From: Anaerolineaceae bacterium | Lineage (GTDB): Bacteria; Chloroflexota; Anaerolineae; Aggregatilineales; Phototrophicaceae | DNA length: 64,000 bases | Assembly: GCA_020634135.1 (NCBI GenBank) | Contig: JACKCG010000005.1 | Coordinates: forward strand, 186,001-250,000 | Direction of reading: 5' to 3' | In this document: in pieces, positions 1 through 7,606 of the stretch | Position numbering within the stretch: the stretch's first letter is position 1 | Layout: every line of letters starts with the position of its first letter | Position numbers and translations under genes: made by a program | The notes under the pieces: generated by a model | Seen by the model: the letters and a program-made list of their open reading frames with translations, nothing else | What the model was told of the DNA's origin: nothing | Database searches by the model: none

Positions 1-446
1 CTATATGCTACCGCCGCCTCCAGGTCGGGGCGCACGATAGCCGATTCGAATGCCAGACTGCCACCCATTCCCAGGCCAACCGCCGCCACTTTACTGTTGG
101 TGTGGTGGTGCTTCTCAAGCACACTCAACGCCGTGTCCACCCGCACAAATCCCTGGTCGGCCAACCGTTCGACCAATTCCATCGCTTCTTGCGGATTAGC
201 GGCCACCTTACCATCAAACATATCCGGCACAATCACGTAATACCCGGTCTGCGCGAAGTGATTCGCCATACGCCGCACCAGCGGAGTGATACCCCACCAG
301 TCATGGATCAGCGCGATGGCGGGAAGCTTCGACCCGATGTTGGGGTGCGCCCAATACGCTGGAACCTGGCCGCCGCTCTCGGTAGCGATATGAATATGGC
401 CGGTAGTGATCTGGTACTCAACATGATTCGGATCATAAATTGGCAT
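1..446 (-). CDS. Dienelactone hydrolase family protein, 3' end outside the window, nucleophile missing
   Basis: This gene runs off the left edge, so only the first ~148 residues are visible. The N-terminal half resembles the dienelactone hydrolase alpha/beta fold: PAIALIHDWWG gives the oxyanion-hole region, followed by a strand ending in VIVPDMFDG. ATG at 446 was chosen because AAGGA lies about 7 nt upstream; the in-frame ATG at 452 would abut that site. The nucleophile elbow, usually G-x-C-x-G-G, reads GLGMGG (codon at 69-71), so the catalytic Cys is Gly. This may be a hydrolase fold without the usual chemistry, or the activity may differ. It lies downstream of pruA on the same strand but beyond a strong terminator, so it is probably transcribed separately. 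Confidence 0.75.
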   Translation of the reverse strand, partial: MPIYDPNHVEYQITTGHIHIATESGGQVPAYWAHPNIGSKLPAIALIHDWWGITPLVRRMANHFAQTGYYVIVPDMFDGKVAANPQEAMELVERLADQGFVRVDTALSVLEKHHHTNSKVAAVGLGMGGSLAFESAIVRPDLEAAVAY

Positions 447-520
447 AATCATTCCTTCCGGGCAAAGCGGGATTCTAACCTCATTATACCGGAAGGTGAG
501 ACAATAGACAGCGAATCCGA

Positions 521-554
521 CAAGAAAACACCCCAGGCCAAACGACCTGGGGTG
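521..554 (-). terminator. Rho-independent terminator of pruA
   Basis: Perfect 9-bp stem CACCCCAGG/CCTGGGGTG (529-537 and 546-554) with an 8-nt loop. On the minus strand it is followed by TTTTCTT, 22 nt after the pruA stop codon. Confidence 0.85.
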
Positions 555-575
555 CAGCAGTCTGAACTGGAAATA

Positions 576-2135
576 CTACAGCTTTTCTGCGACGCTTTTC
601 GCCTGGGTGAACAGCAGCAGGTAATCCGGGCCGCCGGTCTTGCTGTCCGTACCGCTCATGTTGAAACCGCCAAACGGATGCACACCCACCAATGCGCCGG
701 TGCATTTCCGATTGAAGTACAGATTACCGACATGGAACTCACGCCGCGCTCGTTCCAATCGTTCCCGGTCATTGCTGTATAGCGCCCCGGTCAGGCCAAA
801 CTCGGTGCCGTTGGCAATTGCCAGCGCATCCTCAAAGTCCTTAGCCCGGATAACTGAGAGCACCGGCCCGAAGATTTCTTCCTGGGCGATACGCGCATTG
901 GGTGGCACATCACCAAACACCGTCGGCGGGATAAAATACCCCTTCTCCGGCGTCTCTTTCGGTTGGCCGCCGCACAACAGGGTACCTTCCTGTGTCCCCA
1001 CCTCAATATAGTCCATGATGGTCTTGAAGGCTTTGCTGTCAATCACACCACCGTTAAAGACCTCTGGCCCTTTGTCCGGCGCATCTACCTTAAGCTGCTT
1101 CGCCAGTTCCACGACACGGTTTGTCACACGGTCATATACCGCATCTACGATAATCGCGCGGGAGCCAGCCGAGCATTTTTGCCCCTGGAAGCCGAAGGCG
1201 CTGGTCACAATCCCCTGTGCGGCAGACTCAAGGTCGGCGGTTTCATCCACGACTACCGCGTCCTTGCCGCCCATCTCCAGAATGGTACGCTTGAGCCAGA
1301 GCTGCCCTGGCTGCACTTTCGCCGCGTTTTCATGAATCCAGATACCGACTTCTTTTGAGCCAGTAAACCCGATGAAGCGCGTCTGTGGGTGCGTCACCAG
1401 GTAGCTGCCAGTGCTGCCGCCCGGCCCGGTCAGGAAGTTCAGCACACCTTTGGGCAGGCCGCTGTTCCACAGGATTTCGCTCAATTTATAGGCCGTCCAG
1501 GGACTCTGGCTGGCCGGTTTAAAAATCACTGTGTTTCCGGCAACAATCGCCGCTGCCACCAGCCCCGCCGGGATAGCGCCGGGGAAATTCCAGGGCGGGA
1601 TAATCAGGCCGACACCCAGCGGAATGTATTCGAGATGAAGCTGTTCCGGTGAATAGGGAGTCAGCATGTGGTCAACATCCGATAGGCGAATCATCTGCCG
1701 GGCATAATATTCCAGGAAATCAATCGCCTCAGCAGTGTCCCCATCGGCTTCCGCCCAGCTTTTGCCAACTTCCAGCACCATCACCGCGCTCAGCTCATGT
1801 TTGCGACGGCGCATCTCCGCCGCCGCCCGCAAGAGATACCGGGCGCGCTCCTGCCCGGGGACAAAACGCCAGGTTTCAAACGCCGCCAGCGCCGCTGCCA
1901 TCGCCTGGTCAGCTTCCTTTTGTCCTCCTTTGGAGAAATTCCCCAACACCTCTTCAGAGCGTGAAGGGTTCGTCGAGGGAAAAGTCTGTTCCAGGGTAAT
2001 CCGTTCGCCGCCTATCACCAACGGGTAAGTCTGTCCGATTTCCGCCTTCACCTGGTCGAGCGCGGCACGAAAAGCGGCCACATTCTCCGGCTTAGAAAAA
2101 TCAGTAAAAGGTTCGTTCCGAAATTCTGGCAGCAT
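576..2135 (-). CDS. pruA: L-glutamate gamma-semialdehyde (1-pyrroline-5-carboxylate) dehydrogenase
   Basis: 519-residue aldehyde dehydrogenase of the RocA/PruA group, which oxidises glutamate gamma-semialdehyde to glutamate with NAD+ in proline breakdown. The NAD-binding segment includes PPWNFPGAIP and VIFKPASQSP. The catalytic Glu is in ILEMGGKDAVVV and the catalytic Cys in GFQGQKCSAGSRA. The C-terminal stretch HPFGGFNMSGTDSKTGGPDY is typical of this subfamily, and the length matches stand-alone RocA (about 515 residues). The ATG start has AAGGAG a few bases upstream. No proline dehydrogenase gene is in the window. The biosynthetic genes proB and proA are at two other loci here. Confidence 0.95.
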   Translation of the reverse strand: MLPEFRNEPFTDFSKPENVAAFRAALDQVKAEIGQTYPLVIGGERITLEQTFPSTNPSRSEEVLGNFSKGGQKEADQAMAAALAAFETWRFVPGQERARYLLRAAAEMRRRKHELSAVMVLEVGKSWAEADGDTAEAIDFLEYYARQMIRLSDVDHMLTPYSPEQLHLEYIPLGVGLIIPPWNFPGAIPAGLVAAAIVAGNTVIFKPASQSPWTAYKLSEILWNSGLPKGVLNFLTGPGGSTGSYLVTHPQTRFIGFTGSKEVGIWIHENAAKVQPGQLWLKRTILEMGGKDAVVVDETADLESAAQGIVTSAFGFQGQKCSAGSRAIIVDAVYDRVTNRVVELAKQLKVDAPDKGPEVFNGGVIDSKAFKTIMDYIEVGTQEGTLLCGGQPKETPEKGYFIPPTVFGDVPPNARIAQEEIFGPVLSVIRAKDFEDALAIANGTEFGLTGALYSNDRERLERARREFHVGNLYFNRKCTGALVGVHPFGGFNMSGTDSKTGGPDYLLLFTQAKSVAEKL

Positions 2136-2184
2136 TCGCTGTTCACTCCTTCAATGTGTAAACCAGAATGGCACTTTTGCGGAT

Positions 2185-2190
2185 ATTGTA
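2185..2190 (-). promoter_or_regulatory. Possible extended -10 promoter for pruA
   Basis: On the minus strand TACAAT is preceded by TGG, giving an extended -10 box (TGn-TACAAT). Predicted transcription starts about 42 nt before the pruA ATG. No good -35 box is visible at 16-18 bp. Confidence 0.4.
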
Positions 2191-2248
2191 CCATGCCACA
2201 AATGAAACCCGCTTTCCTTTGTGCCAATTGCCCATACCAGGCTTCAAG

Positions 2249-2266
2249 CCCCCTATTTTCAGGGGG
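2249..2266. repeat. Intergenic hairpin
   Basis: Inverted repeat CCCCCT/AGGGGG with a 6-nt loop between divergent pruA and the DUF4258-like pair. It is followed by ATTT on the plus strand. It lies upstream of both genes, so its role as a terminator or regulatory structure is unclear. Confidence 0.5.
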
Positions 2267-2305
2267 ATTTCACGAATGTTTATGCAATCCGGCTCTTAAT
2301 ATCCA

Positions 2306-2311
2306 TATAAT
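2306..2311 (+). promoter_or_regulatory. Possible -10 box for the DUF4258-like pair
   Basis: A perfect TATAAT lies about 67 bp before the first of the two paralogues. The -35 region is weak (TGCAAT at 17 bp spacing), so this is a tentative promoter. Confidence 0.35.
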
Positions 2312-2378
2312 GAAACGTATGGGCAAACAACAGCATCAGAGGTGAAACAGATTGTTTACATAGTTATAGGATGAGGTC

Positions 2379-2681
2379 ATGATGAATATCCATCTCAGTG
2401 AACATGCCAACCAGCGCTGTGCGCAGCGCAATCTTTCACAAAATGAAATCCAATTCATCATTGCTTATGGGACATTAGAACGCCGGGCCGGGATCGAGTT
2501 CTACCAACTCCGGCAAAAAGACTTACCCCCGGACTTGCCGGCCAATGATCCGTGCCACCGGTTAGTGGGTTCAACCGTGCTGCTGAGCAAAGATTCGTCT
2601 CATGTTATCACTGCTTACCGTAACCAGCGGGCCTTCCGCCGTGACCGGCAAAAATCGAAATATGACTTTCGCTGCCTATAA
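2379..2681 (+). CDS. DUF4258-like small protein, copy 1
   Basis: 100 residues. It begins with HLSEHANQRCAQRNLS, an H-x-x-QR-x-x-QR-x-LS pattern like DUF4258 family starts. It continues with a Tyr-Leu-Arg motif (FYQLRQKDLP), RLVGSTVLL, and a basic end with VITAYRNQRAFRRDRQKSKY. No membrane segment is visible. The next gene, at 2761, is a clear paralogue sharing the H..QR, QLR, LVGSTVVL and VIT.YR..AF..DR.K.KY elements, so this is a tandem duplication. Function is unknown. The compact basic fold recalls small nuclease or toxin-like proteins, but that is only a guess. ATG at 2382 could be used instead. Confidence 0.7.
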   Translation: MMNIHLSEHANQRCAQRNLSQNEIQFIIAYGTLERRAGIEFYQLRQKDLPPDLPANDPCHRLVGSTVLLSKDSSHVITAYRNQRAFRRDRQKSKYDFRCL

Positions 2682-2760
2682 CGAGTGACAACCAGCCAAC
2701 AGCAAGTGCATGTTAACAACAAATCGGGGTGGGTGAGGTTATTCAAGGAGATACCTGAAC

Positions 2761-3111
2761 TTGGAGACCAAACTCCTGTTGAGCAGCCACGCCGGGAAAC
2801 GCGCCAACCAACGGAATCTTTCCTACAGCGACATCGTGTTCATCCGTGAACACGGTTGCAAAGTGTCTAATGCCGGGGTCGTCTTCCGCCAATTACGTCG
2901 TGACCGGATTCCTGCGCAGATGCCGGGAAATCACCGCTGCTGGCAGTTGGTCGGCAGTACTGTCGTGCTTTGCCCAACCTGTGAGTCGTTTGTGATTACT
3001 GTGTACCGTGACGAAGCGGCATTCTGTAAAGACAGAAAAAAACACAAGTATAATTGGAAACGGCAGGCGTCTTGCTGCCCACATTGTGGGTCACATCATC
3101 AAGCGGCCTGA
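2761..3111 (+). CDS. DUF4258-like small protein, copy 2, with C-terminal Cys/His tail
   Basis: 116 residues, paralogous to the preceding gene. The TTG start was chosen from AAGGAG at 2745-2750, 10 nt upstream. An in-frame CTG at 2755 is closer to that site and cannot be excluded. The shared core is ANQRNLSYSDIVFI, FRQLRRDRIP, QLVGSTVVL and VITVYRDEAAFCKDRKKHKY. Unlike copy 1 it ends in CCPHCGSHH, which looks like a small metal-binding knuckle, and it has an inner CPTC. The two genes are 79 bp apart and probably cotranscribed. Function is unknown. Confidence 0.65.
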   Translation: METKLLLSSHAGKRANQRNLSYSDIVFIREHGCKVSNAGVVFRQLRRDRIPAQMPGNHRCWQLVGSTVVLCPTCESFVITVYRDEAAFCKDRKKHKYNWKRQASCCPHCGSHHQAA

Positions 3112-3183
3112 CACCCAGCGCCAATCACTGACGGTTTTCGCCTCATCACTCGCTTAATTTCACTCACCCATCCCGGTTTGCGG

Positions 3184-4374
3184 TTAATTTACAGGCTCGC
3201 CGCAAATCACCACAACCGGACTGCCCTTACAGCGTGTCAGCACCAGAACCCGTGTATCATCTCCCTGCAATTTCAACTGAGGAATCAGCGCTTCCGGCGT
3301 CACTGCCGAGCCACGCTTCTTCACGGTCACCCGCCCGACTCGTCGCTCCCGCAGATATGCCCGCAGGCGCTTCACATGAAACGGCATCCAATCCAGTACC
3401 GGCCATGCCCGCGCCCAGACCGTCTCTACCGGTGCATCGGCTGTGATATAGGCAATGGTCTCGTCTAATAGTGCGCCCTCCAACGAGAGCGCCAGGTCGC
3501 CAACCAGCCCGGCACGCAGCACCGACGCATCCGGCTCCAGCAGCCAGCTTCGTGGTTCGCTGATGGGGACTCGCACCAAGGAACCCTCGCGCCGGAGTGA
3601 AAAAGCACCATCTGGTGTGAGCAGCGTCGCCCGCATCTCTCCCATGCCCATTTCCCCACCCAACCACAGGACAGCTTCCTTCAGGTCACCGGATACCGAA
3701 ATAAATTCAACGCCGCCTGCATACGGCGCAAGCTGTGCCAGGTCAACGCCCGGAGAGAGTTTCACCACAATCCGGGTGGCTGGGTGGTCACGCCACCACT
3801 CGTTCACCAGCCCAAGTGGGGGTTGGTACTGCTCCACATGATGAATCCGCCTGCCCGCTGCATCGCGCCGTGCCGGATCATAAAATATCACATCCGAGTC
3901 CGGAAGCCCATCACGCACGTCTGCCACACGAAACACAGCCTCTAGACCCAGCGCCGCCATATTCATCCCGGCAATTCTCACCCGTACCGGATCGTAATCC
4001 AGCCCCAGCACATCCGCGCCAGCAGCCACCAGCGCGAGCGAATCCGCCCCAATCCCGCAGCAGGCATCTATCACCCGCAGCCCCGTTACACGGGTTGCCC
4101 GGTAACGGCGTACCAGGGGATCGCTGGCCTGCTCGAGTCCGTCGCGGGTAAACCACATTTTCCCCGCTTCTCCTCCAAACTTCGCCTCACCCTTCAGACG
4201 CAACCGGGCCATCTCAACTAACGCCCCCGCCCGTTGGGGCGACACGTCACGCCGCAGCATGTCCAACAGCCGTAATGTCTGAGAATCATCCAGTGCCTCG
4301 TCGCGCAGCCGCTCCAGCCACCGTGAGCCAGGCGGCGAGGCGAGAAAGTCCAGATCATCCAGGGTGATTGTCAT
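3184..4374 (-). CDS. Class I SAM-dependent methyltransferase with THUMP-like C-terminal domain
   Basis: 396 residues. The central methyltransferase core has SAM motif I VIDACCGIGADSLALVAAGA, the acidic motif II LGLDYDP and a motif IV of DVIFYDPARRD. Asp-Pro-Ala-Arg replaces the NPPY of N6-adenine enzymes. The C-terminal ~80 residues, containing MPFHVKRLRAYLRERRVGRV and RGSAVTPE, resemble the THUMP-like domain found on this methyltransferase family. The substrate is probably RNA, but that is inferred from the domain. It is the last gene of a three-gene minus-strand operon, 40 nt after another methyltransferase-type gene. Confidence 0.8.
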   Translation of the reverse strand: MTITLDDLDFLASPPGSRWLERLRDEALDDSQTLRLLDMLRRDVSPQRAGALVEMARLRLKGEAKFGGEAGKMWFTRDGLEQASDPLVRRYRATRVTGLRVIDACCGIGADSLALVAAGADVLGLDYDPVRVRIAGMNMAALGLEAVFRVADVRDGLPDSDVIFYDPARRDAAGRRIHHVEQYQPPLGLVNEWWRDHPATRIVVKLSPGVDLAQLAPYAGGVEFISVSGDLKEAVLWLGGEMGMGEMRATLLTPDGAFSLRREGSLVRVPISEPRSWLLEPDASVLRAGLVGDLALSLEGALLDETIAYITADAPVETVWARAWPVLDWMPFHVKRLRAYLRERRVGRVTVKKRGSAVTPEALIPQLKLQGDDTRVLVLTRCKGSPVVVICGEPVN

Positions 4375-4414
4375 TCGGAAAAGAGGTATTCATACGGGAT
4401 ACGGTACAAGTGGG

Positions 4415-5230
4415 TTATTCGAGTGTTTCGGCAGTCGCCGGGTCTACCGGCACAAACACCGCCGGGTAGGATTCCAGAATGTCATCAGTCGGGTTAAGCA
4501 TAAAGGGGTGCGGCCAACTCTTGGCAACCGACCAGTTAAACTTCGCCACCTTATTGACATCCTGAATCCGGCCCGTCACGACAGCGGGCTGCATGAACTG
4601 AATCGCTTTTGCGAGACTGCTAAACGCCAGCATCACAGTTTCATCGTCGCCGGCTACAGCCGCAGCCTGCCACACGAGCGCATTATTGTTTTCGACAGAA
4701 ACCTTCTGGGAAATAAGCAGGTGGACAAAACGTTCCTGGCGCTTTTCAGCGGGCATAACAGCAGGTGACGCCTCAGGCATAATCCGGTCAGCAGCTTTCC
4801 ATCCGGGCTTCTCTCCCCGTACCAGGACCCCGACAGGTCGTGGCTGGTCTAATGCCGCTTCAACGAAAATATGAATAAATCCAGCGTCCTCCAAGAGCTT
4901 AACCAGCTTGGGGGTCGCCTCCCCTCTTGGATTGACGACAATCAGGCGTCCACCGGGTCGCAACGCAGTCCGAGTCGCCCGCAGAAACGCCTGACTGAGT
5001 CCCATATCATAAGCCGTCAACACATCCACGCTATCCGGCGCTAATGACCAGTCATCCACCCGGCGGGGAACCGGGATAATCTCCAGGTCAGGGCGCGTTT
5101 CCCCCAGCACCAGACCGGCACGACTTTGAACGTCGGCCAGCCGTAGTCGCGCGGTTTCCTGCGGCAAGTGCTTACCCAGTGCCTCAATAAAACTGCGGGT
5201 CAAGCTGCTGGGATACGTCGGGTCAGACAT
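4415..5230 (-). CDS. Methyltransferase-domain protein
   Basis: 271 residues. The first ~130 residues look like a degenerate class I methyltransferase fold: strands with EIIPVPRRVDDW, then SVDVLTAYDMG, then a post-motif helix and LRPGGRLIVVNPRGE, which is typical of late motifs. A clear glycine-rich motif I is not seen. The remaining half is not recognisable to me. It sits 3 nt after a 62-residue gene and 40 nt before another methyltransferase, all on the minus strand, so the three are probably one operon. Confidence 0.6.
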   Translation of the reverse strand: MSDPTYPSSLTRSFIEALGKHLPQETARLRLADVQSRAGLVLGETRPDLEIIPVPRRVDDWSLAPDSVDVLTAYDMGLSQAFLRATRTALRPGGRLIVVNPRGEATPKLVKLLEDAGFIHIFVEAALDQPRPVGVLVRGEKPGWKAADRIMPEASPAVMPAEKRQERFVHLLISQKVSVENNNALVWQAAAVAGDDETVMLAFSSLAKAIQFMQPAVVTGRIQDVNKVAKFNWSVAKSWPHPFMLNPTDDILESYPAVFVPVDPATAETLE

Positions 5231-5233
5231 GGG

Positions 5234-5422
5234 CTACTTCCGGGTCCCTTTGCGGGCAGCATCTATGAGCACCAGAAGCTCATCCCATTCCTCACGAAAC
5301 AAATGAACCGTCACAGCACCCAGTTCCAGATGGTATACCGTTTCGCCGTCCGGCTCATCCGATGTCCAGGCAACATAGTTCTCTGTTACGGCTAAGTTCT
5401 TGGTTTCAATTTCGTCAGACAT
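5234..5422 (-). CDS. Small conserved-looking protein of unknown function
   Basis: 62 residues, acidic N-terminal half, with VAWTSDEPDGETVYHLELG and VTVHLFREEWDELLVL. No membrane segment. It is kept as a gene because its stop is 3 nt before the next start and it has a plausible soluble composition. No strong ribosome binding site precedes it. Confidence 0.55.
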   Translation of the reverse strand: MSDEIETKNLAVTENYVAWTSDEPDGETVYHLELGAVTVHLFREEWDELLVLIDAARKGTRK

Positions 5423-5574
5423 CAGCGGTCACTCGTCTCATTTCTCATATAAGTGGAGATAATACCATCGGGAAAATTCTTCTTATGAATGCACAACAAT
5501 TGCTACGATCTTCCCGTAAATCCGGATAAGTAAGAGTATAGCGCAGGAAATCGCGCATCGCTATTGGCAGCCTT

Positions 5575-5594
5575 ATTGTGACATCTGTCACAAT
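5575..5594. promoter_or_regulatory. CRP/FNR-type palindromic operator
   Basis: The 20-bp sequence is a perfect inverted repeat, ATTGTGACA/TGTCACAAT around a TC centre. It contains TGTGA-N6-TCACA, which is exactly the consensus half-site arrangement of CRP-family regulators. It lies between the divergent small-protein operon and the ArsR gene that heads the cytochrome cluster. Which regulator binds cannot be read from the sequence. Confidence 0.6.
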
Positions 5595-5680
5595 CAGATT
5601 GCGCCGAATGTCACTATAGCTACTTCTCATCAGCCATTAAACTACTCATGTATTCGGATATGCGGATAGGTGGACAAACG

Positions 5681-6004
5681 ATGACCATCCCTAGTATGGA
5701 CGAACTGAACCTGATGCATGATCGCATCTGCCGTTCGGTCAATGACCCTAAGCGCCTACAGATCATGTACGCACTGGATGAGCAGCCCCGCAATGTCACC
5801 GCCTTAGCACAGGCACTTGACATGCCTCAGTCAACGGCCTCACGTCACCTGACGATGCTGCGCCAACGCGGGTTGGTGGTCGCTGAACGCGATGGCTCAT
5901 CCGTCATCTATGGATTAGCTGACCACCGCATTATTGAAGTGATGAATATGATGCGGAATGTCCTGCGTGAGCTTGTGGAAAAGCAAAGCAACGCGATGGA
6001 CTAA
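5681..6004 (+). CDS. ArsR/SmtB-family winged-helix regulator
   Basis: 107 residues from ATG 5681, which has AGGTGG upstream; an earlier in-frame ATG at 5648 lacks a binding site. The winged-helix core reads DPKRLQIMYAL, then LAQALDMPQSTASRHLTMLRQ as the recognition region, then the wing VVAERDGSSVIYGLAD. It has one Cys (RICRSV) and no CxC, so neither the classic metal site nor a two-Cys persulfide sensor is evident. It lies 119 bp upstream of the octaheme cytochrome gene on the same strand, and likely regulates the module or itself. Confidence 0.85.
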   Translation: MTIPSMDELNLMHDRICRSVNDPKRLQIMYALDEQPRNVTALAQALDMPQSTASRHLTMLRQRGLVVAERDGSSVIYGLADHRIIEVMNMMRNVLRELVEKQSNAMD

Positions 6005-6123
6005 CCCTGCGTTCCTCTGGCTGTTTCGCCCGCTATTCGCAGCCCGCAAAGCACTTATCTATCGGAGAGAACAATTTTGTTTAACCAATCCATCACTATC
6101 TATTCAAAAAGGCTGGATCGGCA

Positions 6124-7593
6124 ATGAAAGACTTCAAGTACATCTGGATTGTGGGAATAGTCGTTACGGTTCTAATCGTGACTATTCCCGTTTTCTTATT
6201 TATAGCGAACCCGCTGCAAGCTGGTAATGACCCCTGGGCCAACATGCCAGAACACCCCGTCCATACCGACCACTCGCACCTGATTACCGGTGAATACACC
6301 ACCGGCCAGGAAGTAACCGCGAGATGCCTGGAATGCCACGAAGATGCGGCACATCAGGTTTCACAGACGGCACATTGGACATGGTTGAGTGATCCGGTTC
6401 AGATTGACCGCTTTGACGAACCGATTCAAACCGGCAAAGCCAACCTGATTAACAACTTCTGTATCGGCATCCAGTCGAACTGGCCGGGCTGCACGCGCTG
6501 CCATGCCGGTTATGGTTGGTCGGATGAGACTTTTGATTTCACCAATGAAGCCAACGTGGACTGCCTGGTATGCCATGACCAGAGCGGCACATATGTCAAA
6601 AGCACTGCCGGAAATCCCGCAGACGGGGTTGATCTGGTTTCAGTAGCACAGAGCGTCGGTCTCCCCACGCGGGAAAACTGCGGCGGTTGCCATTTTAATG
6701 GCGGTGGCGGGAACGCGGTTAAGCACGGCGACATGGATGAAAGCCTGTATTACCCTGATGAAAACATTGACATCCACATGGGCGGCTATAATTTCCAGTG
6801 TATAGACTGTCACCGGACAACCGATCACGCCATTACCGGACGCTCAATGTCGGTGAGTATCGAAAACAGCAACCAGGTCGCCTGTACCGATTGTCATAGT
6901 ACCGACCTGCACGAAGATGATCGCATCACCGCCCACCTGGATACTGTGGCCTGCCAGACCTGCCATATTCCCAATGGCGCAGTGCGGGAAGCAACCAAGA
7001 TGGAATGGGACTGGTCAACTGCCGGGCGTGATGACATTGAAGAGGACCCCCATGTATACCTGAAAATCAAGGGGAGTTTCATCTACGAAAGCAACTTTGT
7101 GCCAACTTACGACTGGTTCAACGGAAACGTAGAACGCTACCTGTATGGAGACCTGATTGACCCGAATGGAGTTACTGTCCTGAATGCGCCATTAGGCGGC
7201 ATCAACGACCCCAACTCATTAATCTGGCCCTTCAAAATTCACCGGGCGCAGCAGCCTTATGACACGGTTTACGACTATCTCCTGCAACCCAAGACGGTAG
7301 GCGAAGGTGGCTTCTGGACTGAATTTGACTGGGACCAGGCGCTGCGGCTGGGTTCGGAAGTCGTCAATATGGATTACAGCGGCCAATATGGCTTTGCCAC
7401 AACCGATATGTATTGGAACCTCTCGCACATGGTTGCGCCCAAAGAACGCGCACTACAATGCACCGATTGTCACGGCGAAAGTGGCCGGATGGATTGGCGG
7501 GCACTGGGCTACTATGGCGACCCAATGACCTGGGGTGGACGCACTACCCCTTCCGTCGAAACTGCTGCCGCTAACGGCCAGGCCAACGATTGA
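6124..7593 (+). CDS. Octaheme c-type cytochrome, tetrathionate reductase (OTR) family
   Basis: 489 residues. An N-terminal hydrophobic segment (about 7-30) serves as signal anchor. Eight CxxCH haem sites have Cys at 68, 123, 147, 186, 226, 254, 277 and 446. The order, the late eighth haem, and the CIGIQSNWPGCTRCHAGYGW segment match the OTR family of periplasmic octaheme cytochromes. Shewanella OTR reduces tetrathionate, and also nitrite and hydroxylamine, in vitro; a Lys-ligated active haem is known there. The physiological substrate here is unproved. RBS-like AAGG/GGAT precede the ATG. The next gene, 13 nt downstream, is a multihaem/cytochrome b fusion that could deliver quinol electrons. 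Confidence 0.88.
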   Translation: MKDFKYIWIVGIVVTVLIVTIPVFLFIANPLQAGNDPWANMPEHPVHTDHSHLITGEYTTGQEVTARCLECHEDAAHQVSQTAHWTWLSDPVQIDRFDEPIQTGKANLINNFCIGIQSNWPGCTRCHAGYGWSDETFDFTNEANVDCLVCHDQSGTYVKSTAGNPADGVDLVSVAQSVGLPTRENCGGCHFNGGGGNAVKHGDMDESLYYPDENIDIHMGGYNFQCIDCHRTTDHAITGRSMSVSIENSNQVACTDCHSTDLHEDDRITAHLDTVACQTCHIPNGAVREATKMEWDWSTAGRDDIEEDPHVYLKIKGSFIYESNFVPTYDWFNGNVERYLYGDLIDPNGVTVLNAPLGGINDPNSLIWPFKIHRAQQPYDTVYDYLLQPKTVGEGGFWTEFDWDQALRLGSEVVNMDYSGQYGFATTDMYWNLSHMVAPKERALQCTDCHGESGRMDWRALGYYGDPMTWGGRTTPSVETAAANGQAND

Positions 7594-7606
7594 GAGCATC
7601 CGTAAC

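Noticed and set aside
102..782. 226-codon plus-strand open frame
   Set aside because: It runs antisense across the hydrolase and pruA genes, both of which have clear family motifs. Its translation has no recognisable domain.
2154..2345. 63-codon frame upstream of the DUF4258-like pair
   Set aside because: No binding site, spans the hairpin and probable promoter, composition unlike a protein.
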